Assembly (NCBI GenBank): GCA_028281605.1
Contig: JANQJO010000106.1
Location: 1-53,196 of the forward strand
DNA from: Pseudomonadales bacterium
GTDB lineage: Bacteria > Pseudomonadota > Gammaproteobacteria > Pseudomonadales > JANQJO01
Direction: 5' to 3'
DNA length: 53,196 nucleotides
A program made the position numbers and the translations under genes. Shown here in pieces: positions 16,866 through 24,947 of the stretch. The notes below the pieces were generated by a model, which was not told the origin of the DNA, searched no databases, and worked only from the letters and a program-made list of their open reading frames with translations. Every line of letters begins with the position of its first letter. Positions within the stretch are counted from its first letter, which is position 1.

Positions 16866-19800
16866 ATGTTGTCTGATTTAAAAACTAATTTGTATGAAAA
16901 AACAAAGCATTCACTGAACATTGCCAGTCAGAGAAAAAATCATAATATTAAATTATTTTTTGGATGTATTGTGCCTATAACAAAAATAATAAATGCTTGT
17001 TTGAATTTTCCTAAAGAAGATATGAGATCAGCTGTATTTGTTGAATGCGCAAAACATGCGTTATGTTCACGTATGTTATGTTTTCATGTTGATGATGTTG
17101 CAATGAATGGCCATGCTTTTTCTGTAGCTGATATTTTGTTACTGGAGCGTGTTTATAAAAACAGATTTTCAATTCATTTCTTTGGTCAGGATAAAGAAAA
17201 AGTAGACGATGTGTTGGTTGAAAAATTAATTGAATTAGGAGACAAATTAAACGCTTTAAGTAAGCAAAATGCTCATAAGGTTTTTTGTTTAGGAGGTTTG
17301 CTATCATCAAAGTCTGTTGTGAAAATTTCTATAGAAAATTTGATGCATATTGTTGAAAGTGAATTGGAGAAGTTTCCTCGTTACGGTATAGAGTGGGACC
17401 TTCCTGAAAAGTGTGAAGATGAAACCATTGGTAATATTGCAACCAGTGATTTGCAAACCTTGTTTCCTGATGACTTTCAGCGATACAATGTTTCAGAGAG
17501 AGAAAAATTGGAACAAGCTATTGTAGGTTATAAAGCTACTCAACCGGGTGATGTGGTAACTGAGGTTCATTCTCAGCCTCAGTCGATGTATTTATATAGA
17601 ATGACACTAAAGGGGCTAGAAAGAAAGCTTGAAAAAGTCAACGCTCTTGTAAAATCAGACCCTGATAAAATCAGACGAGGAGCTTTGATTGGCGGTGATT
17701 GCAAGCAGGGGCATGGTTTGCATATTCATATTGACATTGGTGTATTTGGAAATAACTGTTTAGCGCTTGTCCAGTTCTTATCGTGTGTGTGGAATGTTTC
17801 GGGCTTATTGGGAGATCTTTCTCGAGTAATTAGAACTAATCTTGATTATATTCCTAAACTTAGTCCAACTGAAATACGGAAGCTGCAGGAGTATTTTAAA
17901 AACCATCCAAATATTTCAACACCAAATCAATTGGTTTTTGAAGATTTGAGAAAGATTCTACCTGATAAAAATACTCCTATTAATTTGCAGCATGATAAAT
18001 ATAAGACCCTTGAATTACGTTTTTTTCAAAGTGTGCGCTCTCCAGAAGATATTGTTACCGTTCTTAGATTTGTCCATAAAATGGTGCTTGGAGCCTACAG
18101 AAATAGCTATAAAAAAGGTTTTACCCTGAATCCGATTGAAAGTACGTGGGAAAATTTTTACGGTCTTTTATATGAAGTGTGCAAGGACGATCGAGAATTG
18201 TTTCAAAAAATGGAGAGAATCTTTGTTAAGCGCCCAATTATAGGTATGCCAACCGTGACAACGAATCCTGATTCAATTGGCTGTGCGCTCGAGCAAGCAA
18301 TTAAAGTGAATAACTCCTGTTTGGTGCGCCAAATAATACGTAAACTTACAGTTAGCCTTAAAGATGGTGTGCTGGATTTCACAGCTATAGAAGGGTTGCA
18401 TCCTGTGAATTACGCACAAGTTATGAGTAAAGAAAAAGCGCTTATGGCTATGCAAGAGGAGCTTGAGAAAATTTACCAAGAAGCTCAACAAGGCGCTAAT
18501 TATAAGTTATGTAAGGCAGTGAAACAGTTTAAATTAGCAGCAGAGAAAGAGTGTAATACAGGTAATATGCTCAAAGCAAATATGTTCCTGAGAGAGTTAG
18601 ATATACAAATAAGTTTGTATGCTGGAAAAGAAGATGAAGCACGATCAATGAAACTCTGTAATTTTCAAAACGCAATTAAATCTGATTGCATGGAAACTTT
18701 CGTGCATTGTTTTTCAACTGTGCTGCCAGTGTTGAGTGAACTTGTTGGCAGTAATGAGTTAAATATGTTGTCAAAAAACGGACTTTTTGTTAAGTATGTA
18801 TTGTGTAATGCTACGAATCGGAAGTATGTGTTATACATTTGCGATTATTTCGGTATGTCTCGAGATGAATTGTCGGATATTTTTCTTATTGCTGTACAGG
18901 TGGGTAATGTTGATGCAGTGAACGACTTGCTTGCAAAAGGCGTTGACGTCAATGCAACGCTGCGTTCGTCAGGTGAAACAGCTCTGAGATTGGCTATTAG
19001 AGGGGTTCACGTTGAGGTAGTTAAAGCTCTGCTTGACTCAAAAAATGTGAATATAAATGTGATGACAGACGATTGTGGTCGTTCTGACCTCTACGTTGCA
19101 GCTGTTGACGTTGGCGATACTGATATAGTCCGTGCTTTACTCGAGCGAGGTGCTAACATGGATTTAAAAGACGGCGTGACAGGTGTTACAGTTTTTTATC
19201 GTGTTGTTGAGCGGGGCAACTTTGAGATGGTACAAGTTTTTCTGAAAGCGAATGCCAATGTGCGTGAGACAAATTATCTTGGTAATACAATGCTCCATGT
19301 GGCTGCTGATAATAATGATACTCGGTTAATAAAGGTCTTTGTGAGAAATAATCTTCTTAGCGTGGATGAGCTAAATGGACATAAACAAACACCGCTGCAT
19401 GTTGCAGCAGCTAGAGGCCATGTGAACACAATAATGGCTTTGCTTGATTGTGGCTCTGATGTGAATGCAAAAGATCTAACTGGTAGTACTCCTTTGTGTG
19501 AAGCAATTTGTAATTCTTCTATAAATAATCCAGTTGTGGTATTGAAAGCTTTCCTTGCAAAAGGTGTCTGCCTGAGTGAGAAATTTCACTATGACTGTAG
19601 TACAGTTCTACACCTGGTTGCTCGTATAGGTAATGAAGATATGATAAATGCTTTACTTAAAGCAGGTGCTCCATTGAATGTAGCAAACAAATTTGGTTAC
19701 ACTCCTTTGCATGAAGCCGCTGAATACGGTACTGTTGAAGCTGTAACAGCTTTGTGCGTAGGAGGTGCTGACGTAACAGCTGAGAATCGATGGGGTCAGA

Positions 19801-19883
19801 CTGCTTTGATGATAGCGATTGCTAGAGGTGAGCAAGAATTAATCACTGAATTGGAAAAATACAAGATATGCAAAATAGTATAA
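16866..19883 (+). CDS. Amidoligase-like protein with C-terminal ankyrin repeats, candidate host-directed effector
   Basis: A 1005-aa protein. Around residues 165-410 it shows the order expected of the glutamine-synthetase-fold amidoligase family (PF12224): FPRYGIEWDL (GxE/WD start), VVTEVHSQPQ, HGLHIHIDIG at about residue 284, and TLELRFFQSVRSPEDIVTVL at about residue 380. A helical linker follows. About nine ankyrin repeats fill residues 671-1000, for example QTPLHVAAARGHVNTIMALL and YTPLHEAAEYGTVEAV. GAGGT 7 nt before ATG 16866 sets the start; a TTG at 16848 is possible. There is no Sec signal. AT content is higher than in flanking genes. It lies between a MITE and duplicated gene ends, so it is an insertion in the polysaccharide locus. 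The ankyrin call is firm, the amidoligase call moderate, the effector role inferred. Confidence 0.8.
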   Translation: MLSDLKTNLYEKTKHSLNIASQRKNHNIKLFFGCIVPITKIINACLNFPKEDMRSAVFVECAKHALCSRMLCFHVDDVAMNGHAFSVADILLLERVYKNRFSIHFFGQDKEKVDDVLVEKLIELGDKLNALSKQNAHKVFCLGGLLSSKSVVKISIENLMHIVESELEKFPRYGIEWDLPEKCEDETIGNIATSDLQTLFPDDFQRYNVSEREKLEQAIVGYKATQPGDVVTEVHSQPQSMYLYRMTLKGLERKLEKVNALVKSDPDKIRRGALIGGDCKQGHGLHIHIDIGVFGNNCLALVQFLSCVWNVSGLLGDLSRVIRTNLDYIPKLSPTEIRKLQEYFKNHPNISTPNQLVFEDLRKILPDKNTPINLQHDKYKTLELRFFQSVRSPEDIVTVLRFVHKMVLGAYRNSYKKGFTLNPIESTWENFYGLLYEVCKDDRELFQKMERIFVKRPIIGMPTVTTNPDSIGCALEQAIKVNNSCLVRQIIRKLTVSLKDGVLDFTAIEGLHPVNYAQVMSKEKALMAMQEELEKIYQEAQQGANYKLCKAVKQFKLAAEKECNTGNMLKANMFLRELDIQISLYAGKEDEARSMKLCNFQNAIKSDCMETFVHCFSTVLPVLSELVGSNELNMLSKNGLFVKYVLCNATNRKYVLYICDYFGMSRDELSDIFLIAVQVGNVDAVNDLLAKGVDVNATLRSSGETALRLAIRGVHVEVVKALLDSKNVNINVMTDDCGRSDLYVAAVDVGDTDIVRALLERGANMDLKDGVTGVTVFYRVVERGNFEMVQVFLKANANVRETNYLGNTMLHVAADNNDTRLIKVFVRNNLLSVDELNGHKQTPLHVAAARGHVNTIMALLDCGSDVNAKDLTGSTPLCEAICNSSINNPVVVLKAFLAKGVCLSEKFHYDCSTVLHLVARIGNEDMINALLKAGAPLNVANKFGYTPLHEAAEYGTVEAVTALCVGGADVTAENRWGQTALMIAIARGEQELITELEKYKICKIV

Positions 19884-19912
19884 TATTAGTAAATTTTCAT
19901 CCAAAATGAATA

Positions 19913-20013
19913 AGGAATGGTCACGAAATAACTTTAACATTTTCCGCTGCTGAACTCGCTTCGCGAGAACAAGCATCCACTCTAAATGTTAAAGTTATTT
20001 CGTGATCATTCCT
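19913..20013. repeat. 101-bp element with 30-nt terminal inverted repeats (29/30)
   Basis: AGGAATGGTCACGAAATAAC and the next ten bases (19913-19942) pair with 19984-20013 with one mismatch. The loop holds a second palindrome, CTCGCTTCGCGAG. It follows the ankyrin stop by 29 nt, so it could serve as a terminator, but the long perfect arms without a T-run fit a MITE better. Confidence 0.7.
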
Positions 20014-20024
20014 AACATTCTCCC

Positions 20025-20158
20025 TGGACAAAGGCCTAAAGCTTTCTATAATGCCAATGCAGTTCTGCTAATATGTAAGCTGGATCAGTGGCGTTGTCCG
20101 TGTACTTGGTTGACAGCATATCGATGACATTACCCACAAAGCTTGTTAAAATCCAGCA
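20025..20158 (+). repeat. Second copy of the promoter-bearing ~135-bp repeat
   Basis: Homologous to 12179-12313 throughout. TGGACA at 20025-20030, a 16-nt spacer and TATAAT at 20047-20052 form the probable promoter for the DAHP-synthase-like gene at 20270. Bases 20118-20158 are a degraded copy of the 3-prime end of the glycosyltransferase gene at 8896-10365, located 10 kb upstream, which shows the repeat was copied from that locus. Confidence 0.7.
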
Positions 20159-20200
20159 CACTTGTTAAATAAGGTGACGTGTATTTCAGTTCAGTAAAGA

Positions 20201-20252
20201 GCTTGGGTCAGTTTGAAAAATAACCCAAGACCAAAATGATTAGGCGTTCATT
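20201..20252 (+). repeat. Duplicate of the 3-prime end of the oxidoreductase gene (16662-16713)
   Basis: 45 of 52 bases are identical to 16662-16713, starting GCTTGGGTCAGTTT, and the copy is in direct orientation. All seven differences are transitions. It has no function as a reading frame. It defines the right boundary of the ~3.5-kb insertion carrying the ankyrin gene. Confidence 0.8.
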
Positions 20253-20269
20253 AGTAGGAGCAATGAGTG

Positions 20270-21160
20270 ATGGCTATAGAAAATAAAGCACCCGGTAAAG
20301 ATATTAGTGAAGAAGACTTAAAAACTAAATTTCCATTGGTGGCCAAAAAAAGTGCTGATCACAGCAGTTGTTTTAGTGTGGCGGGGGTTGAATTTGGAGG
20401 AGATCTTATTCCAGTTATGGCTGGTCCCAATATGGTTGAATCTGAGCAACTGATTGTTGAGACGGCGCAAGCCGTTAAAGCGCGTGGGGCGCATTTCTTA
20501 CGGGGTGGAGCATTTAAGCCCTTAAGCTTTCCTTATCGTTCAGAGAAATATACAGAAACACGTGAGCAAGGTATTGCGTGGTTGAAAACAGCTAAACAGG
20601 AAACGGGCATACCGATTATTACAGAAGTCATGGAGGAGCGTTATATTGACTTGATTGCTGATGTGGCCGACATCTTGCAAATCGGTACACGCAATATGCA
20701 AAACTACCCCTTGTTGACTGCTGTGGCTAAGACCGGTAAGCCGATTATGCTCAAGCGTCATTATGGTGCTTCTTTAAGAGACTGGTTGGGGGCGGCTGAA
20801 TATGTTTTGGTGGAAGGTAATGAAAAAGTGATTTTGTGTGAAAGAGGCGTGTCTGTTGCTCATACGCATCGCAGCTCTTCTCGGTTTTTATTAGACTTGC
20901 AAGTGATTCCTGCAGCCAAGGAAGTGACGCATTTACCTGTGGTTTCAGATCCCAGTCATGCTACCTTTTGGCGGCCTTGGGTGGAGCCGATGGCTTTGGC
21001 CTCGATTGCAGCGGGTGCTGATGCCATTATGTTAGAAGTCCATCCCGACCCTGAGAATTCAGCGGTTGATCCCTTGCAAGCGATTAACTTTGAGGCCTTT
21101 AAGGCGTTAATGGCTTCTATGAATAAAGTGGCGCAAGCGGTTGATCGTCGGGTCAAATAA
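20270..21160 (+). CDS. DAHP/Kdo-8-phosphate synthase superfamily aldolase (class I-beta DAHP synthase-like)
   Basis: A 296-aa PEP-condensing aldolase. Family motifs are AGPNMVES (about residue 50), GGAFKPLSFPYRS, IITEVMEERYIDLIAD, LQIGTRNMQNYPLL, the PEP lysine/arginine site MLKRHYGASL, VILCERGVS, VVSDPSHATF and MLEVHPDPE. The usual metal-ligand Cys in GPC is Asn here, the substitution that distinguishes metal-independent Kdo8P synthases, and the K-R-G of DAHP synthases reads K-R-H-Y-G. It may thus make a different 3-deoxy-ulosonate for this locus rather than serve housekeeping aromatic synthesis. AGGAG lies 9 nt before ATG 20270. It pairs with the next gene. Confidence 0.8.
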   Translation: MAIENKAPGKDISEEDLKTKFPLVAKKSADHSSCFSVAGVEFGGDLIPVMAGPNMVESEQLIVETAQAVKARGAHFLRGGAFKPLSFPYRSEKYTETREQGIAWLKTAKQETGIPIITEVMEERYIDLIADVADILQIGTRNMQNYPLLTAVAKTGKPIMLKRHYGASLRDWLGAAEYVLVEGNEKVILCERGVSVAHTHRSSSRFLLDLQVIPAAKEVTHLPVVSDPSHATFWRPWVEPMALASIAAGADAIMLEVHPDPENSAVDPLQAINFEAFKALMASMNKVAQAVDRRVK

Positions 21161-21184
21161 TAAATATTCATAGGAGCTTGTTTT

Positions 21185-22081
21185 ATGTCAGTGGTAGATT
21201 ACATTGAAAACACGATTGATTTGAGTCAAACGTGTCAATATGCAGCGATTATTGGCGCAACACCTTCACAAGGCGCGCGATCTCCTGTGCTTTGGAATGC
21301 CGTTTTTGAGGCAGAGGACATTGATTGCAACATGCTGCCCTTTGATGTTTTGGAGCATAAACTGTCAAACTTATTGTCTAGTTTAGCTACTGATGAAACT
21401 TTTATTGGTGGTGCTGTGACCATGCCTTTTAAAGAAAAGATTGCCCAGTGGTTGGGTGATGAGGCTTTAACGGAACCGGCAAAAAACATTGGTGCAGTCA
21501 ACTGTCTTTTCCGAGATGAGCAAGGCCGGCTGAAAGGTACTAACACGGACGGTGAAGCAGCTTTGGTTTGTGTTCAGCAAGTTTTTAAACTACCGCAGTC
21601 GGCCAAAATTGTACAGTTAGGTGCTGGAGGGGCTGGCAAAGCCGTGGCCGCCTTTTTGGCTAATGCGGGCTATCAAGTCAGTTTATGTGTGCGCCAGCCT
21701 GCTCAGGTGAAACGGTTTGCGCAGTTGATTGGTGCCCAAGTGCTGCCCTGGTCTGAATGTGCCAATGCATTGCCTACAACCGATTTATTGGTCAATACCA
21801 CACCTATAGGCTTTGCAGGTGCGCAATTGGCTGATGAAACACCGGTGTCATTGGAGTTATTAAAGCAGATGCCTGCTACTGGTGCTGTGTACGATGTTGT
21901 GTACGATCCAAGTCCAACCCGCTTGTTGCATGAGGCACAAGGCTTAGGTTTAGCGACAGAAGATGGTAAAGCGATGAATTTAGAACAGGCGGTTCTAGGT
22001 TTTTTTTATGCGCAGCCGCAAATAGCGCTTGAGGCCATCCAGCAAACCATGCAAAGGAAAAAAGTAGAGTTAGATGGCTGA
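21185..22081 (+). CDS. Shikimate dehydrogenase-family protein
   Basis: A 298-aa NADP-dependent dehydrogenase of the AroE fold. Motifs: MPFKEK (catalytic Lys), NIGAVNCL, GTNTDGEA (catalytic Asp), glycine-rich LGAGGAGKAVAAFL around residue 144, VNTTPIGFAG and VYDVVYDPSPTRLL. The shikimate carboxylate site H-S-x-S-P reads GARSP (first Ser lost), and the C-terminal D-G-x-G-M reads DGKAM, so the substrate may be a quinate/aminoshikimate-like or other acid. AGGAG about 8 nt before ATG 21185. Co-transcribed with the DAHP-synthase-like gene (24-nt gap). A plain aroE is possible but less likely given the context. Confidence 0.85.
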   Translation: MSVVDYIENTIDLSQTCQYAAIIGATPSQGARSPVLWNAVFEAEDIDCNMLPFDVLEHKLSNLLSSLATDETFIGGAVTMPFKEKIAQWLGDEALTEPAKNIGAVNCLFRDEQGRLKGTNTDGEAALVCVQQVFKLPQSAKIVQLGAGGAGKAVAAFLANAGYQVSLCVRQPAQVKRFAQLIGAQVLPWSECANALPTTDLLVNTTPIGFAGAQLADETPVSLELLKQMPATGAVYDVVYDPSPTRLLHEAQGLGLATEDGKAMNLEQAVLGFFYAQPQIALEAIQQTMQRKKVELDG

Positions 22082-22107
22082 CCTAACATGACAGGTAAGG
22101 GAAAAGT

Positions 22108-23853
22108 ATGTATGTATTAGGGATTAACTCCTATCATGGGGATGCTTCTGCTTGTTTAATTAAAGATAGTATTCTTATTGCAGCAGCAGAAGAGGAGCGC
22201 TTTACTCGTATTAAGCATTGGGCTGGTTTTCCAAAGCTGGCTATTGCTTATTGTCTATCTGAAGCCAAAATGCGTTTGAGTGACATCCAGCATATTGCAA
22301 TTAACTCTGACCCAAAAGCCAATTTAATGAAAAAAATCGGCTTTTCTTTGAAAAATCGGGCCAGTTTGCAATTTGTTTTAGATCGTATTAAAAACAAACG
22401 TGAGCGTGCCAGTGTTGATGAGGACTTAAAAAAGGCTTTTCCAGAGGAAGTTTTTAACGGTCGACTACACTACATTGAGCATCACACGGCGCATTTAGTC
22501 TCTGCGCATACCGTCTCTGGTTTTGATGAATCTGTGGCGGTGTCCATTGATGGGTTTGGTGATTTTTCCAGTGCTGCTTGGGGCCTATGTTCAGGTGATC
22601 AGGTCCAGGCACAGCATCGTGTGTATTTTCCTCACTCTGCGGGTATTTTCTACCAAGCGATGACCCAGTTTCTCGGTTTTCCTAATTATGGTGATGAATA
22701 TAAGGTGATGGGTTTAGCGCCCTACGGTAAGCCGACCTATGTGGCTGCGTTGATGGATTTGATCTCATTGGCCAATGACGGCAGCTTTACTTTGAATTTA
22801 GAATATTTTCGTCACCACATCGAAAAGTTGAATTTTGAATGGAAAAATGATGCACCGATTTTTGCGGATCTGTTTTGCCAGGCGCCTTTAGAACATTTAC
22901 TCAAACTGAAAAAACGAGAGAAATCTGATGCTTTAGAAAACCAGCATCATGATTTAGCACATTCAGTGCAAGTGGTGTATGAAAATCTTTTTTTTAATGT
23001 GTTAAATGCAGCGCATAAGCGTTATGGTGTTGATCAGTTGAGTTTAGCAGGAGGTTGTGCAATGAACTCAGTGGCCAATGGTAAAGTTTATCAGCGCACA
23101 CCTTTTAAAAAACTTTATGTGCAATCAGCGGCCGGTGATGCCGGTGGGGCGATTGGGGCCGCTTATGCAGCAGCGAAAAAATTAGGGTTCAGTGGCTCTA
23201 AATTTCATATGGATCATGCTTACTGGGGGCCGCAGTACAGTGATGAAGCCATTGAATCTTTGTTAACATCATATACGGACTTAGACACAAGTTGTACGGT
23301 TGAAAAAATTAACGATGAGCAAGCATTGTGTGATAAAACAGCCAAAGCGATTGCGCAAGGCTTGGTGGTAGGGTGGTTTCAAGGGCGTATGGAGTGGGGC
23401 CCCAGAGCACTAGGCAATCGTTCTATTTTAGGCGATCCTAGGCGGGCTGACATGAAGGACATATTAAATTTAAAAATAAAACGACGTGAATCGTTTAGGC
23501 CCTTTGCCCCTTCTATTTTAAGAGAGCATGTTTGTGATTGGTTTGAAACCGATGATGATGTACCTTTTATGATGCAAGTATATCAAATTAAATCGGAACA
23601 ACAAGAGCACATTCCAGCAGTCACACACGTGGATGGGTCCGGTCGTCTGCAAACGGTGACGACCAAAACCAATGCGCGTTACTATCGATTGATTCAGGCA
23701 TTTTATCAGCAAACGCAAGTTCCTATAGTATTAAATACATCGTTTAATGAAAACGAGCCCGTCGTGTGTTCTCCAGAGCAGGCATTAAATACTTTTTTAC
23801 GGACAAAAATGGATGTGTTGGTCTTGGGGAATTGGTTGATTGCAAGGAATTGA
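22108..23853 (+). CDS. NodU/CmcH-family O-carbamoyltransferase
   Basis: A 581-aa enzyme that transfers a carbamoyl group from carbamoyl phosphate via carbamoyl-adenylate to a hydroxyl of a sugar. The N-terminal Kae1-like domain has GINSYHGDASACLI, AAEEERFTRIKHW, IEHHTAHLVSAHTVSGF, VSIDGFGDFSS and SLAGGCAMNSVANGK. The C-terminal YrdC-like carbamoylation domain has WFQGRMEWGPRALGNRSIL around residue 422. The length matches the NodU/NovN/TobZ family. It follows aroE-like by 26 nt and precedes gmd by 6 nt, so it is operonic. The acceptor is presumably a residue of the polysaccharide. Confidence 0.9.
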   Translation: MYVLGINSYHGDASACLIKDSILIAAAEEERFTRIKHWAGFPKLAIAYCLSEAKMRLSDIQHIAINSDPKANLMKKIGFSLKNRASLQFVLDRIKNKRERASVDEDLKKAFPEEVFNGRLHYIEHHTAHLVSAHTVSGFDESVAVSIDGFGDFSSAAWGLCSGDQVQAQHRVYFPHSAGIFYQAMTQFLGFPNYGDEYKVMGLAPYGKPTYVAALMDLISLANDGSFTLNLEYFRHHIEKLNFEWKNDAPIFADLFCQAPLEHLLKLKKREKSDALENQHHDLAHSVQVVYENLFFNVLNAAHKRYGVDQLSLAGGCAMNSVANGKVYQRTPFKKLYVQSAAGDAGGAIGAAYAAAKKLGFSGSKFHMDHAYWGPQYSDEAIESLLTSYTDLDTSCTVEKINDEQALCDKTAKAIAQGLVVGWFQGRMEWGPRALGNRSILGDPRRADMKDILNLKIKRRESFRPFAPSILREHVCDWFETDDDVPFMMQVYQIKSEQQEHIPAVTHVDGSGRLQTVTTKTNARYYRLIQAFYQQTQVPIVLNTSFNENEPVVCSPEQALNTFLRTKMDVLVLGNWLIARN

Positions 23854-23859
23854 GAAGCT

Positions 23860-24945
23860 ATGAAAAAAGCAGTGATTACTGGGGTGACGGGGCAGGATGG
23901 TGCTTATTTGTCAGAATTGTTGTTAGATAAGGGCTATGAAGTGCATGGTATTAAGCGCCGTACTTCTTTATTTAACACAGATCGTATTGATCATTTGTAT
24001 CAGGACCCTTTTCAAGAAAATAGAAACTTTATTTTACACCATGGAGATTTAACTGATTCATCGAGTTTGATTCGTATTATTCAGGAAGTTCAGCCAGATG
24101 AAATTTATAATTTGGCTGCGCAATCGCACGTGGCTGTTTCGTTTGAGGAGCCTGAATATACGGCAAACTCAGATGCATTGGGCACTTTGCGATTGTTAGA
24201 AGCCATTAGGATTTTAGGCTTGCAAACTAAAACTCGCTTTTATCAGGCATCGACCTCGGAGTTGTACGGTAAAGTGCAAGAGGTGCCACAAAAAGAAACG
24301 ACCCCGTTTTACCCACGTTCGCCCTATGCAGCGGCGAAGCTTTACGCGTATTGGATTACAGTCAATTACCGTGAAGCTTATGACATTTACGCTTGTAATG
24401 GGATTTTGTTTAATCATGAGTCTCCGATTCGAGGGGAAACGTTTGTTACACGTAAAGTCACTCGGGCACTGGCTCGTATTAAGTTGGGCTTACAGGAGTG
24501 TTTGCATCTGGGTAACTTAAATGCGCTGCGCGATTGGGGACATGCTAAGGATTACGTTGAAATGCAATGGTTGATGTTGCAGCAAGATAAGGCCGAAGAT
24601 TATTGTATTGCCACAGGGGAGCAATACTCTGTTAGGGATTTTGTTAATGCGGCTTGTCAGCAGCTGCAGATTGATATTTGTTGGGAAGGTCAAGGGCTTG
24701 AAGAAAAAGGTTTTGATGTTCAAACGGGTAAAATGATCGTAGCAGTAGATCCACGTTACTTTAGGCCAACGGAAGTAGAAACCTTATTAGGGGATGCCAG
24801 TAAAGCGCGTGAACAGTTGGGTTGGGTTCCTAAAATCAGTTTCAACGAATTGGTCAAAGAAATGGTAAATTCTGATTTTCGTGATGCTCAAAAAGATGAA
24901 TTGTGTCGCAAAGAAGGGTTTGAAACGTTTAGTTTTCATGAGTGA
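23860..24945 (+). CDS. gmd: GDP-mannose 4,6-dehydratase
   Basis: A 361-aa extended short-chain dehydrogenase that makes GDP-4-keto-6-deoxy-D-mannose, the branch point to GDP-fucose and GDP-perosamine. The N-terminus [20 protein letters not shown] binds [20 protein letters not shown], the [16 protein letters not shown] active-site stretch and catalytic YxxxK in [13 protein letters not shown] are all present. Length typical. It is immediately followed by GDP-fucose synthase, and GDP-mannose is supplied by manC at 28646. Confidence 0.95.
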   Translation: MKKAVITGVTGQDGAYLSELLLDKGYEVHGIKRRTSLFNTDRIDHLYQDPFQENRNFILHHGDLTDSSSLIRIIQEVQPDEIYNLAAQSHVAVSFEEPEYTANSDALGTLRLLEAIRILGLQTKTRFYQASTSELYGKVQEVPQKETTPFYPRSPYAAAKLYAYWITVNYREAYDIYACNGILFNHESPIRGETFVTRKVTRALARIKLGLQECLHLGNLNALRDWGHAKDYVEMQWLMLQQDKAEDYCIATGEQYSVRDFVNAACQQLQIDICWEGQGLEEKGFDVQTGKMIVAVDPRYFRPTEVETLLGDASKAREQLGWVPKISFNELVKEMVNSDFRDAQKDELCRKEGFETFSFHE

Positions 24946-24947
24946 GT

